Of a stretch of DNA of 64,000 nucleotides, positions 7,304 to 16,424 are shown piece after piece. Position 1 is the first letter of the stretch; every line of letters begins with the position of its first letter. Location of the stretch: NCBI RefSeq assembly GCF_030954495.1, contig NZ_JAVHUW010000045.1, forward strand, positions 35,030 to 99,029, read 5' to 3'. The DNA comes from Candidatus Desulfosporosinus nitrosoreducens (GTDB taxonomy: Bacteria; Bacillota; Desulfitobacteriia; Desulfitobacteriales; Desulfitobacteriaceae). The position numbers and the translations under genes were made by a program. The notes below the pieces were generated by a model. That model did no database searches, was not told the origin of the DNA, and worked only from the letters and a program-made list of their open reading frames with translations.

Positions 7304-8440
7304 TTATTTCCAAACGGCTTCAGCAACTTCCTTAACGAGGGCAATCTTTTCCCATTGCTGCTCTTCGGTCAGGATATTTCCCTCTTCCGTGGAGGCAAAG
7401 CCGCATTGCGGGCTTAAACACAGTTGGTCAATATTTACATATTGGGTTGCCTCCTCGATTCGAGCGATCAGATCCGTTTTGTTTTCCAGTGTGCCGTTTT
7501 TGGAAGTAATCAATCCGAGCACGACTTTCTGCTTGTCGATAAAACGAAGTGGTTTAAAATCCCCCGACCGATCACTGTCGTATTCCAGAAAGAACCCATC
7601 TACCTGACAATTGGCAAATAGGATTTCAGCAATAGGCTCGTAGCCGCCGGAGGAAAACCAAGTCGAACGGAAATTACCGCGGCAGATGTGCATCGTGACA
7701 ACCATATCGGAAGGTCTGTCCTCAATAGCCTCATTAACCATTGTCACATAGTCTCTTGCTAACTGATCAACATCAAAGCCGCGCCGGGCATAAGCCGCCC
7801 TTTTTTCCTCGGAGCAGAATTCCCCCCAACTGGTATCGTCCAATTGCAGGTATCTGCAGCCTATTTCATAAAATGCTTTGATGGCTTTTTTGTAGGCTGC
7901 GGATATATCCTTAAGGAGCAGGTCATTGTTTTGATACAAGGGAATCGGTTGATAATCCTCTTTTCTCACCGTTGCAATCAGGTGAAGCATAGAAGGAGAG
8001 GGGATTGTAAGTTTCACCAGATTGTCACCTGCTATATTCCGGGTAAACTTAAAATCCTGGAGAAAAGGATGATTATTAAAATCGATCTTCCCTTTGATTT
8101 CAATAGTTACGGGTCTGGGATTCTTGCCCTGGAAAGCTATGGGGCCGTGCTCTGCCGTTGCTTTTTGCACACCGTCTAAATTCCAGAGAAAATCCAGATG
8201 CCACCAGCTCCGGCGGAATTCGCCGTCTGTGACAGCCCGGAGTCCGGACGCTTTCTGCTTTTCTACTAAACGAATAATTTCCTCATCTTCAATTTCTTTT
8301 AACTCCTGAGCCTTAATTAAGCCTTTTGTAAATTTGTCGCGGGCGTTTTTTAAACGTTCGGGGCGTAAAAAGCTTCCCACGATATCATAGCGAAACGGAG
8401 CGGTTGCTCTTTTGGCCGCATTGTTAGCTAAGTCACCCAT
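7304..8440 (-). CDS. MetE C-terminal-domain-like methyltransferase (YxjG/YxjH type)
   Basis: A 378-residue protein matching the catalytic half of cobalamin-independent methionine synthase, similar in length to Bacillus YxjG/YxjH. The zinc ligands are visible: His and Cys in MHICRGNF, Glu in FFLEYDSD, and Cys in LSPQCGFAS. The N-terminal half of full MetE is missing, as in this subfamily. It probably transfers a methyl group to a thiol such as homocysteine; the donor is uncertain. It is B12-independent, yet lies between B12-controlled genes and a zinc operon. No S-box RNA is visible upstream. Confidence 0.8.
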   Translation of the reverse strand: MGDLANNAAKRATAPFRYDIVGSFLRPERLKNARDKFTKGLIKAQELKEIEDEEIIRLVEKQKASGLRAVTDGEFRRSWWHLDFLWNLDGVQKATAEHGPIAFQGKNPRPVTIEIKGKIDFNNHPFLQDFKFTRNIAGDNLVKLTIPSPSMLHLIATVRKEDYQPIPLYQNNDLLLKDISAAYKKAIKAFYEIGCRYLQLDDTSWGEFCSEEKRAAYARRGFDVDQLARDYVTMVNEAIEDRPSDMVVTMHICRGNFRSTWFSSGGYEPIAEILFANCQVDGFFLEYDSDRSGDFKPLRFIDKQKVVLGLITSKNGTLENKTDLIARIEEATQYVNIDQLCLSPQCGFASTEEGNILTEEQQWEKIALVKEVAEAVWK

Positions 8441-8570
8441 ATGATTTCTCTCCTTTGCTTAATTATAGATCAAAATCAGTATAGCAAGAAAAAATACTAT
8501 AGGGTAACACTTCTATTTTATGGACTGATATAGGTAAAAACTATATCTTAGTCCTGAAGGGGCAACCCGC

Positions 8571-8601
8571 ATTGACGAATGACAGACCTCAATTCGTCAA
8601 T
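8571..8601. repeat. 10-bp inverted repeat between metE-like gene and zur
   Basis: ATTGACGAAT and ATTCGTCAAT are perfectly complementary, separated by 11 bases, in the divergent intergenic region. No T-run follows on either strand, so an operator is more likely than a terminator. The rest of this gap holds the zur promoter and Zur box and otherwise nothing recognised. Confidence 0.4.
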
Positions 8602-8694
8602 CTAAATACTTGCATTATATCAGATCGGATCAGGCTTCTACTGAAGATAAGAGACCTTCCGACAATATTCCTGTGCAAATCGTAAAGATTCCTA

Positions 8695-8723
8695 TTTACA
8701 TTGTTAGGTAAATGCTATAAAAT
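8695..8723 (+). promoter_or_regulatory. Probable promoter of zur-znuCBA
   Basis: TTTACA and TAAAAT are separated by 17 bases. The Zur box begins three bases after the -10 element, a position that would block transcription. Confidence 0.55.
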
Positions 8724-8725
8724 AC

Positions 8726-8746
8726 AAATCGTAATCATTACGAATT
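8726..8746. promoter_or_regulatory. Zur box
   Basis: AAATCGTAATCATTACGAAT is a near-perfect palindrome matching the Gram-positive Zur operator (AAATCGTAATnATTACGATTT, from memory). It lies directly downstream of the -10 element and 40 bases before zur, so zur and znuCBA are probably repressed by Zur in zinc-replete cells. Confidence 0.85.
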
Positions 8747-8785
8747 ACTTTAGCCTTGAAACCCAGAATTGAGGGAGGCCTAGTA

Positions 8786-9217
8786 ATGTCTGAAAATCAA
8801 AAGATCCTGAAACAGCTTAAAGAATCCGGATATCGTTTTACAGGTAAACGCAAAGAGATCGTGGATCTTTTTGTTGAATATCAGGAAAGATATTTGACCG
8901 CCAAAGAGGTCTATGAACATATCAGAAAGTCTTACCCGTCCATCAGCTATGATACAATTTACCGCACTCTAGCGCTTCTGCGCCAGATGAAGGTGATTGA
9001 AGAAATGGAATACGGCGATGAAGCGGTCCGCTATCGCCTCAGTTGCGGTCATGGACATCATCATCACTTAGTGTGCCTGGGATGCGGCTCTATCAGGGTG
9101 GTTCATGATTGTCCCATGGAACTTATCCATATTGATCAGGCTGATTTCACGGTGGTAGATCATCGTTTTGAGATTACCGGGTATTGTTCAGACTGCCGTC
9201 TTTCCGGCCGGTATTGA
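8786..9217 (+). CDS. zur: Zur, zinc uptake regulator of the Fur family
   Basis: A 143-residue Fur-family repressor. The N-terminal winged helix (about residues 10-80, with YRFTGKRKEIVDLF and SISYDTIYRTLALL) is followed by the metal-binding half with GHGHHHHLVCLGC and C-terminal CSDC, giving the two CxxC pairs of the structural zinc site. The ATG at 8786 has GAGGGAGG at ideal spacing. It is the first gene of an operon with znuC, znuB and znuA and has a Zur box at its promoter. Both facts favour Zur over Fur or PerR. Confidence 0.9.
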   Translation: MSENQKILKQLKESGYRFTGKRKEIVDLFVEYQERYLTAKEVYEHIRKSYPSISYDTIYRTLALLRQMKVIEEMEYGDEAVRYRLSCGHGHHHHLVCLGCGSIRVVHDCPMELIHIDQADFTVVDHRFEITGYCSDCRLSGRY

Positions 9218-9231
9218 TAAGGGGGGAGAAA

Positions 9232-10062
9232 ATGGGAGCTGGTATTGTTGTTGAACACTTAAATGTTCAGCTGGGAGGGATTTCAATCTTGCGGGATCTT
9301 TCCTTCACCCTGAAGCCGGGAGAGTTCCTGGGGATTATTGGACCGAATGGAGCAGGTAAAACGACCCTGCTGCAAGCTCTTTTAGGTATGGTACCGGTTA
9401 AAAGCGGAACAATTACCTTTCGGGGAGATGGGCAAGCGTCAGGCTCATCAATGCTGGGATATGCCCCGCAAGCGCGGCAGCTCGATCTGGAGACCCCCTT
9501 GCGGGCCTGGGATTTTGTAAGCTTTGGCCTGCCTCATCGCTGGCGGCCCTGGTTAACCAGGCAAGACCGTGACATTGTCCGAGAAGCTATGCAGGTAACC
9601 GATTCCGAAAGATTGGCTGACAAAGCTATCGGCAAGCTGTCGGGAGGAGAGCGGCAGCGGCTTTTTATTGCCCAAGCCTTAGTTCGGAACCCGCAAATTT
9701 TACTGCTGGATGAGCCGACTTCTAATTTAGATCCCGGTGCTCAAGAAAATTTGGCCTCCGTCGTCCATAGCATCAACGGGAGGAAAGGAATAAGCGTGCT
9801 TTTTGTAAGTCACGATGTGAACCTGATTGCCAAATACGCTCACCGTATCCTGTACATAACGAAAGGGCAATATGCGCTGGGTACTGTTAAACAAGTGCTG
9901 CAAGCGAATGTCTTGACCCGGTTGTATGGAGCTCCGGTTGAAGTGTTGCAAGTCGGCTCCAAGCTCATCGTGTCTACGTCTGCCTCCAAAGGACTGGAAT
10001 CCTCCACCTGTTTTCATGATGACAATAACGGACAGGGGGTATTGGCAGATGTTTCACTATGA
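9232..10062 (+). CDS. znuC: ZnuC, zinc ABC transporter ATPase
   Basis: A 276-residue ABC ATPase with Walker A GPNGAGKT, signature LSGGE, Walker B ILLLDEP and switch histidine SHD, of the metal-type MntB/ZnuC family. GGGGGGAG precedes the ATG. It starts 14 bases after zur and overlaps znuB by 14 bases, so the four genes are one operon. It powers zinc import through ZnuB. Confidence 0.9.
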   Translation: MGAGIVVEHLNVQLGGISILRDLSFTLKPGEFLGIIGPNGAGKTTLLQALLGMVPVKSGTITFRGDGQASGSSMLGYAPQARQLDLETPLRAWDFVSFGLPHRWRPWLTRQDRDIVREAMQVTDSERLADKAIGKLSGGERQRLFIAQALVRNPQILLLDEPTSNLDPGAQENLASVVHSINGRKGISVLFVSHDVNLIAKYAHRILYITKGQYALGTVKQVLQANVLTRLYGAPVEVLQVGSKLIVSTSASKGLESSTCFHDDNNGQGVLADVSL

Positions 10063-10885
10063 TTTTATGCAGCACGCCTTTCTTGCCGGTACGCTGGTAG
10101 CCTTAATGTGCGGCTGTATCGGAGTTTTTGTCATTGCCCGCGGGCTGCCCTTTATTGCTCACACTTTTTCCCATATTGGATTTTCCGGCGCGGCTTTTGC
10201 CCTTTACATGGGAGTCGATCCGCTTAACGGCATGCTGCTCTTTACCTGTGCTTCAGCGTTGGTGATTGGACGTTTGGGAATTAAAATGTTTCGCAAAGAT
10301 GCCGTGATCAGTGTAATTCTGAGTATTTTTCTGGGTTTGGGATTATTGTTCTTAACTTTGTCCAGTAAGCAATCTAACGCTATATCGTCACTATTATTCG
10401 GCACTGTATTAGGAATAAGCCCCGAGGATGTTATGAAGCTGGCAGTCCTATCGACTTTTGTCTTATTCGTGCTGGTTCTTGGGTATAAAATGTTGACCTT
10501 TGATTCCTTTGATCCCATTGGGGCTCAGGCAGCCGGCTTACCGATCCGTTTCATCTCTGTTGCTTTCTTATTGCTGCTCTCTGTTGCCACTGCCGAGGCT
10601 GTGCAGGTTATAGGGGCTTTATTGGTTTTCACGTTGATGACAACTCCGGCGGCAACTGCTCAGCGCCTTACTCACTCTATCTCGCGCATGATTTGGCTGT
10701 CGGCGCTGATTTCAGTGCTTGGGGTTTGGATTGGGCTTGTTTTGGGGTTTTATACCAATGCCCCGGTTAGCTTCTTTATATCGGCGGTGGAAGGGATATT
10801 TTATTTTGCTTCTTTAGGTTGGAGTATGTTTCGAGAGCGCAGAGTCTCGGAAAAACGCGCAGTTTCTCTCGATTCCGGAGTTTAA
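10049..10885 (+). CDS. znuB: ZnuB, zinc ABC transporter permease
   Basis: A 278-residue protein with about eight hydrophobic helices, of the ABC-3 (ZnuB/MntC/TroC) family. Recognisable stretches are ARGLPFIAHTFSHIGFSGAAF and the loop around VIGALLVFTLMTTPAATAQ. The start overlaps the end of znuC. It forms the membrane channel for zinc delivered by ZnuA. Confidence 0.9.
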   Translation: MFHYDFMQHAFLAGTLVALMCGCIGVFVIARGLPFIAHTFSHIGFSGAAFALYMGVDPLNGMLLFTCASALVIGRLGIKMFRKDAVISVILSIFLGLGLLFLTLSSKQSNAISSLLFGTVLGISPEDVMKLAVLSTFVLFVLVLGYKMLTFDSFDPIGAQAAGLPIRFISVAFLLLLSVATAEAVQVIGALLVFTLMTTPAATAQRLTHSISRMIWLSALISVLGVWIGLVLGFYTNAPVSFFISAVEGIFYFASLGWSMFRERRVSEKRAVSLDSGV

Positions 10886-10932
10886 AACTGAGCATACATC
10901 AGTTTGAAAATAATTTGTGGGAGGGAATAAAC

Positions 10933-11880
10933 ATGAAAATTACGATTTCCAAATGGAAGCTGGGTCTTGCTTTAACGGCGTTGGCCATAGGGGTGTTAAC
11001 CGGTTGCGGTACGGAAAAGCCGACTGCGGCGACTGGTGCCGCCGCCACTCAGGCGAACAGTGCCGGGGCTTCCGGTGCCAAGATTAACGTGGTGGCCGCC
11101 GAAAACTTTTATGGTGAAGTCGCTCAAGCCGTCGGCGGGGATCATGTCAATGTAACGTCGATACTTACGAATCCGGGACAAGACCCCCACGATTATGAGC
11201 CAACCGCAGAAACATCGAAAGCAGTGGCAGGCGCTCAAGTTGTTGTTTATACGGGCATTGGCTACGATGACTGGATGGAGAGGCTGCTTAAAGCCGATTC
11301 TTCAGCCAAAACCAAAGATGTTGTTGCTGTAGGAAGCGATTTGCTGGGCAAGTCGGCCGGGGACAACCCCCATGTCTGGTATGATCTTGCCACGATGCCT
11401 AAATTAGCCAGTAAACTAGCCGATGATTTGGGGAAGCTGGACCCGGCCAATTCGGAAGATTATCAAAAGCGGGCCAAGGACTATATTGCCACCATGGCGC
11501 CCTTGACAGATAAAGCGGCCAAAATCAAACAGGGCAGCCCTGTGAGTATTGATGTGTCGGAGCCGGTTTTTGATTATATGGCAGAGTCTCTCAATTTGCA
11601 GGTCAACAATCCCAAATTTGCCCTGGCTGTCGAAGAGGGGAATGATCCGACCGCTTCGGATTATGCCCAGGTACAAGATGATATCAAGAATCATAAGATC
11701 AAATTATTTGTTTTTAACACTCAGACAGATAGTCCGACAGTGGAGAACATCGTTAAGCTGGCTCAAGGGAATAGCATTCCTATCATCAAAGTCACGGAAA
11801 CCGAACCGACAGGCAAAAACTATATTCAATGGATGGCGGAACAACTTGATCAAGTTGGAAACGCCTTTGGTATTCAGTAA
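10933..11880 (+). CDS. znuA: ZnuA, zinc-binding lipoprotein
   Basis: A 315-residue solute-binding protein of cluster A-I. A signal peptide ends in lipobox LTGC, so it is membrane anchored. Candidate metal ligands are His in DPHDYEPT, His in NPHVWYD, and acidic residues near the C-terminus (EEGNDPTASD). The long His-rich loop of enterobacterial ZnuA is missing. GGGAGGG precedes the ATG. It is the last gene of the zur-znu operon and is closed by a strong terminator. Confidence 0.88.
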   Translation: MKITISKWKLGLALTALAIGVLTGCGTEKPTAATGAAATQANSAGASGAKINVVAAENFYGEVAQAVGGDHVNVTSILTNPGQDPHDYEPTAETSKAVAGAQVVVYTGIGYDDWMERLLKADSSAKTKDVVAVGSDLLGKSAGDNPHVWYDLATMPKLASKLADDLGKLDPANSEDYQKRAKDYIATMAPLTDKAAKIKQGSPVSIDVSEPVFDYMAESLNLQVNNPKFALAVEEGNDPTASDYAQVQDDIKNHKIKLFVFNTQTDSPTVENIVKLAQGNSIPIIKVTETEPTGKNYIQWMAEQLDQVGNAFGIQ

Positions 11881-11941
11881 ATGACAATATTCCTGAATTC
11901 GTTGTAGCTGAGGTTTAAGATTTAACTTACAGACATTTTTC

Positions 11942-11997
11942 CCAAGTGGAAGTAGGAGTTCCCAGAGGCGGGGGCTTGACTTCCACTTGGATTTTTT
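11942..11997 (+). terminator. Terminator of zur-znuCBA
   Basis: CCAAGTGGAAGT pairs with ACTTCCACTTGG, followed by ATTTTTT. Confidence 0.85.
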
Positions 11998-12072
11998 AGA
12001 GAATTAACCTTAGAGAGAAAGCAAAGCATAAATGAAAAATTTAACGAATGACTAAAGAGGGGAAAAACAATT

Positions 12073-14538
12073 ATGAAACTCATTAAACAAAAGATAATTG
12101 GCCTTGCTGTCTTTTTAGCTTTGACAATTATTTTTTGGCCTATTACAGCCCAGGCGGCAACTAGTACGGCAACAGATACCAGTACTACCCGCATTTATGG
12201 TTATGACCGTTATGAAACAGCGGCTAAAATCGCCGAGGCAGGGTGGGAAGGAACAACTGATTGTGCAATCCTGGCCCCCGGCATGGACTCAAACCTGGTG
12301 GATGCCTTGACAGCAGGCCCTCTTGCCGCTCAACTTGATGCTCCCATTTTACTCACTGAGGGAGATTCTTTGAACCATTTTGCCCAGCAGGAGCTTACGA
12401 AGCTGGCCGTAAAAAAGGTTATCATTATTATGACTAATGGTCCTGGTGTAAATATCCAGAATTTAACGAAACAAGTAAAAGCTATTCCGACAGTAACAGA
12501 GGTGGAGAGTCTCGGCGGCAGTGATACGGCGGAAACATCGACTAATATTGCTAAAGAACTGACCAAGCAGGGCGCCAAAATCAGCAAGGCAATTATTGTT
12601 GGCGGCAGCGGTGTTGATGCTCTCTCAATTTCATCAATAGCAGGCGCTCAAGGCATTCCGATTCTGTACTCCGGTGTAGAGAGCTTGCCCAATTCCGTAA
12701 ACGACTACTTAAATAGTGTTAAGGGCAATCTGAGCAAAACATATATCATTGGCGGAACTGCGGTAGTCAGTGACGCTGCGGCCTCTCAGCTGCCGGGTCC
12801 AGTGGAGCGTGTAGCCGGAATCGACCGCTACGAGACCAACATAGAGGTCCTAAAAGAGTTCTCCAATGTTTTTAAATATAAAACTACTTACTTAGCCAAT
12901 GGAGACACGCTTGTTGATGCTTTAGCTGTTTCACCCTTGGCCGCCTTAAGCGGGTCTCCGATTTTATTAACATCCCTATCCTTGCCCGACGCAAGCGGGA
13001 CCTATGCCCGGGCCAATTTATCGCCTCACCTGATTGCTTTAGGCGGTGAAGCAGTGGTGCCTGCCAATGTTCTTTCCCAACTGTCTTCGGTCCAGGTCAT
13101 TAGTCAGGATGGAATATCCCAAGGACCTGGAGACTCGAATCCTCCGGCTCTTATCGATTCGGTCCTTAAGATAACCGGCAATAATACAACGTTGAGCAAT
13201 TCCTTAACCAATAATAGTCTTGATATTCTAGGCAACAATACTACGTTAAATAATGTAAAAGTCAACGGGACAATTTTCCTTGATCCGGGAGATACAGGAA
13301 CTGCGTGCCTGCAAAATGTTACAGCCGCCAATCTTGTGGTTCTTTCCGGAGGTTCCGCTGGGATTGAATTGCAAAATGTGACGGCTAATATGCTGATTAT
13401 CGCCGGCGGCGATGTTCAGCTTAAATCAAGCGGGACAACAAACATAGCGCAGACAACCTTGACCTCGTCGGCCGGGATTGATAACTCCGGCGGAGGGTCG
13501 TTTGGCCCAATAACCGTCACCAGTGCTTTGAAGTCGGACCCGGCTGCAACAGTTCAGTTGACCGGTACCTTTACACAGCCGGTCTCCGTAAATGATATGG
13601 CAACGCTTATTTCAGCTCCAGGCTCCAGCGTTCTGCTTGTCACGATAGCTGAAGATGATTTAAGTCAAACGGTTACGCTGCAAGGGGCGTTTGCCAATGT
13701 TCTGGTGAACAGGCCGTCAAATTTAATCCTTGGCAGTAACGCAAGTGTAGTATCTTTAGTTAACAATACGACGGTAAGCCTGGCGGTTCGAACATCAGCT
13801 ACTGACTCGCAGGCTCTTATTGCTGTGGGAGCCTTGTCCACAGCGCCCGACTTAAAGAACAGCGATCAGGCAGGTCAATCTGCCGGGTATTATGGGGAAG
13901 ATTCCGGGACAAGCTCTAATCCATATAAGAATGATTTCTATATAGGGCAATTAGGATATGGTCTCCACCAACATTATAATGCAGGCGGTGACGATGCTAA
14001 TGGGGCTTATTTCAATAAAACCGGGGCGTCGGATGCCACCTGGGTTTACGGTTATTGGCTGATATCCGGGCTAAGCATGGCTCCGACAGGGACATCGGCA
14101 GCGCAATGGGGTCAGCAGCAAGCTCAAGCGGCCAGTAAAGCCTTCCAGGATATGAGCACTTACTACGGCTCGAAAGTCAAGCTCGTCCTATTTGCCGATG
14201 TTGAAGCCACAGGCGGTGGCCTGGATCCTCAGGACTATGCCAACAACCAGGCAATTTATACGGCCTTTATTACCTGGCTGCAGCAGAATAGCTCAGTCAA
14301 ACCCGGCACCTATTCGAGTCCATACGAGTGGAACAAACTAACCATGGGAGCCAACTTCGCCCCACTCACGGCGGGCTACTATTGGGTAGCGGATTATCCC
14401 GGAGGAACGCCGGACCAAAGTGTCCTTAATACTTCCAATCAGTACTGGGTTTATTTTCCTCAAACGAGTGAGCAGGCACAGATCTGGCAATTTGAAGGAA
14501 CGCCGGATTATGACCTGGCGAGAGTTCTGCCCGGCTGA
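12073..14538 (+). CDS. Exported protein with cell-wall-binding type 2 repeats and DUF1906-like glycosidase domain
   Basis: 821 residues with a Sec signal peptide cleaved after about residue 28 (ITAQA). Residues about 35-330 hold three CWB2 repeats (RIYGYDRYETA, ...GVERVAGIDRYET), which bind anionic wall polymers. Residues 350-590 are rich in N, T and G and look like a beta-helical spacer. The last 220 residues (YYGEDSG...QIWQFEGTPDYDLARV) resemble the DUF1906 / Rv2525c-like glycoside-hydrolase-like fold related to GH25, with Asp/Glu in FADVEATGG as possible active-site residues. It likely acts in the envelope on peptidoglycan. It starts about 75 bases after the znuA terminator and is probably its own unit. 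Confidence 0.75.
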   Translation: MKLIKQKIIGLAVFLALTIIFWPITAQAATSTATDTSTTRIYGYDRYETAAKIAEAGWEGTTDCAILAPGMDSNLVDALTAGPLAAQLDAPILLTEGDSLNHFAQQELTKLAVKKVIIIMTNGPGVNIQNLTKQVKAIPTVTEVESLGGSDTAETSTNIAKELTKQGAKISKAIIVGGSGVDALSISSIAGAQGIPILYSGVESLPNSVNDYLNSVKGNLSKTYIIGGTAVVSDAAASQLPGPVERVAGIDRYETNIEVLKEFSNVFKYKTTYLANGDTLVDALAVSPLAALSGSPILLTSLSLPDASGTYARANLSPHLIALGGEAVVPANVLSQLSSVQVISQDGISQGPGDSNPPALIDSVLKITGNNTTLSNSLTNNSLDILGNNTTLNNVKVNGTIFLDPGDTGTACLQNVTAANLVVLSGGSAGIELQNVTANMLIIAGGDVQLKSSGTTNIAQTTLTSSAGIDNSGGGSFGPITVTSALKSDPAATVQLTGTFTQPVSVNDMATLISAPGSSVLLVTIAEDDLSQTVTLQGAFANVLVNRPSNLILGSNASVVSLVNNTTVSLAVRTSATDSQALIAVGALSTAPDLKNSDQAGQSAGYYGEDSGTSSNPYKNDFYIGQLGYGLHQHYNAGGDDANGAYFNKTGASDATWVYGYWLISGLSMAPTGTSAAQWGQQQAQAASKAFQDMSTYYGSKVKLVLFADVEATGGGLDPQDYANNQAIYTAFITWLQQNSSVKPGTYSSPYEWNKLTMGANFAPLTAGYYWVADYPGGTPDQSVLNTSNQYWVYFPQTSEQAQIWQFEGTPDYDLARVLPG

Positions 14539-14585
14539 TGATGGAAAGAATCACACTAATGCGGAGAGTCTAGGAGGGAATTATC

Positions 14586-15458
14586 ATGAAGCCAGTTAAG
14601 TCGATTGTAGTTATTGCTTGCGTGGCGGTTCTGGGAATGGGCCTGGCTGTATACCATTACTCCAGCAAGCAGACCCAGCAACAGCAAGAACCGGCACAAC
14701 AACCGGCGTCAACTCAAAGTCAAACGGAACCCCAAGGAACTGCTCCTGCAACAGAGCTGCCAACTCCGCCGGTGAGTGATCCTCTTTGGCTGCCTAATCA
14801 TCGTTTACAAACAATTCTTAAAGATAAAGTGGATGTTGTCTTCCTTGATTCCCAGCATGGCTGGAAGATGGTTCCCGGGCAAGGTGCCACGACAAATGAG
14901 CCTGCCGATATCTACCGGACGGCGGATGGGGGGAAGAGCTGGGCCAAGGTTGCGACAGCGGATCAGAATAATGTTTCAGCGGCGGAATCCACTAATTTGC
15001 CCGCCGGTACGCTGCCTTACGGAGGAGTTAAAAATGGTCTCAGTTTTGTCAATGATTCGACCGGTTGGATTACCGGCTACGTGCCAAGGGTTGGCTATCA
15101 GTGGATTTTTGTCACAAATGACGGCGGCAATTCCTGGGTGCATCAGGAACTGCCGGTGCCCAAGGATGTGCCGGGATATACCAGTATGACGTTTGACGTA
15201 ACACCGCCGGCGTTTTTTACTTCCGAGGATGGGGTTTTGATTGAGGAGATTGCCGAGGCGCCGCAGGGAAAAGCTCATCCAACCTACGTTTTTTTCTATA
15301 CGAGCGACGGAGGGCAGCATTGGGAAGAAAAGCCGGCTGCAAATCTAAGTTTAACCGTTTCAAACTCTAATTCTCAGCAGTCAAGTCCCAGTATTTCAGT
15401 GACTGTAAACGGAACGACATGGCAGACAACGGACAGCGGCTACAGCTGGACAAAATAA
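14586..15458 (+). CDS. Membrane-anchored BNR/YCF48-like beta-propeller protein
   Basis: 290 residues: an N-terminal hydrophobic anchor (7-24), a Gln/Pro/Thr-rich linker (30-65), then repeats with Asp-box motifs such as TADGGKSW, TNDGGNSW, TSDGGQHW and TTDSGYSW. Such repeats form beta-propellers, as in sialidases and YCF48; no enzymatic residues can be assigned. It begins 47 bases after the wall-binding protein with TAGGAGGG in front and is probably co-transcribed with it. It ends five bases from a convergent gene, without a visible terminator. Confidence 0.65.
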   Translation: MKPVKSIVVIACVAVLGMGLAVYHYSSKQTQQQQEPAQQPASTQSQTEPQGTAPATELPTPPVSDPLWLPNHRLQTILKDKVDVVFLDSQHGWKMVPGQGATTNEPADIYRTADGGKSWAKVATADQNNVSAAESTNLPAGTLPYGGVKNGLSFVNDSTGWITGYVPRVGYQWIFVTNDGGNSWVHQELPVPKDVPGYTSMTFDVTPPAFFTSEDGVLIEEIAEAPQGKAHPTYVFFYTSDGGQHWEEKPAANLSLTVSNSNSQQSSPSISVTVNGTTWQTTDSGYSWTK

Positions 15459-15463
15459 TTGGC

Positions 15464-16378
15464 TTACTGCGGCGGGCTCAAATAAGGGTCTTTAGGCGTG
15501 GGTATCTTTTTTAACTTAGTTACAATAAAATAAGGGGCGGTATTTTCCGCAGTCTGAAAATTGGAAACCGGGTTTATTTGGTCGGAATCTTTAATAGCGC
15601 GCTTTTTCAGGACTCCTTCCGCCTCCAGCCAGGTATTAGCTTCCAGGCTGGAGGCGGAAGGCAATTCGGCGATGATTCCCAGGGGCTGAGCATCGACAAC
15701 GCAGCAGGTGATCACAAAGCGGGTGATGACGAATTGGTTTTTGGCCAAGCGGGGATCTTTGTAGACGAAACCCGTTAAGCGATAAGCATGATTGTATATT
15801 TGATCAGGATTATCGCTCAAAGCTAATTGGACGAGATCTGTTTCAGTTATTTGAGAATCTATAGGCGCAGGCTGTTCATTTGGCGGGATGCTTGTGGCGG
15901 ATTTCGGGGCGGCGGGTGCCGCAGGAGTATTTGCCGGCTGAACCGGGCGAGTTGCCGGAGCGTTAAAGCTGCCGGCCAGAGAGGGCCGCGCCACAAAAAA
16001 GGGAAGTGACCCGGCGGTATTGATGCTGTTGACTAAGGTCGTTGAATCGAGAACCTGAGGTTTGGCAGTGAAGCCGAGCAAGAGGGGGACACAAAAAATC
16101 AGGGCTTTACTCAACCCGAGAGCAGCGTGAGCATGGTTATGCCCGGAAGTATGGGAATGGGTGTGTCCGCAGCAGCAATGCGCTGAGTTGTGCTTTGCCG
16201 GCAGTAATATTGCTGCGGTCAGGAGGAGCAAAAGTATGGCCGATACCTTGGAGAGCCAGGTTAAATTTGGGCTCAAGTATAGACCGATGTTGCCGGAATG
16301 TAAAAGGTATATTATCCAGATGACGAAGGCTATTAAGATTACGGCTTTTACAGACTCATCTTTCTTGAAAGGTATCAT
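15464..16378 (-). CDS. YcgQ-like (DUF1980/TIGR03943) membrane protein
   Basis: 304 residues. Two N-terminal membrane segments are followed by a Cys/His cluster (HCCCGHTHSHTSGHNHAH), a third hydrophobic segment and a Pro/Ala-rich linker, then a C-terminal domain with VITRFVITCCVVDAQPLG, the marker of the TIGR03943 family. Members are encoded next to YcgR-type permeases, as here. The His/Cys cluster suggests metal binding. The function is unproven. GGGAGG precedes the start on the minus strand. Confidence 0.75.
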   Translation of the reverse strand: MIPFKKDESVKAVILIAFVIWIIYLLHSGNIGLYLSPNLTWLSKVSAILLLLLTAAILLPAKHNSAHCCCGHTHSHTSGHNHAHAALGLSKALIFCVPLLLGFTAKPQVLDSTTLVNSINTAGSLPFFVARPSLAGSFNAPATRPVQPANTPAAPAAPKSATSIPPNEQPAPIDSQITETDLVQLALSDNPDQIYNHAYRLTGFVYKDPRLAKNQFVITRFVITCCVVDAQPLGIIAELPSASSLEANTWLEAEGVLKKRAIKDSDQINPVSNFQTAENTAPYFIVTKLKKIPTPKDPYLSPPQ

Positions 16379-16424
16379 TTATAATCCTCCCTGTGAAATG
16401 CTAAATAGGTTTTAGCGTCCTGAT

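Noticed and set aside
8441..8570. SAM (S-box) riboswitch before the MetE-like gene
   Set aside because: A GGGTTGCCCC stretch on the minus strand recalls one S-box segment, but the other conserved parts and a terminator are absent.
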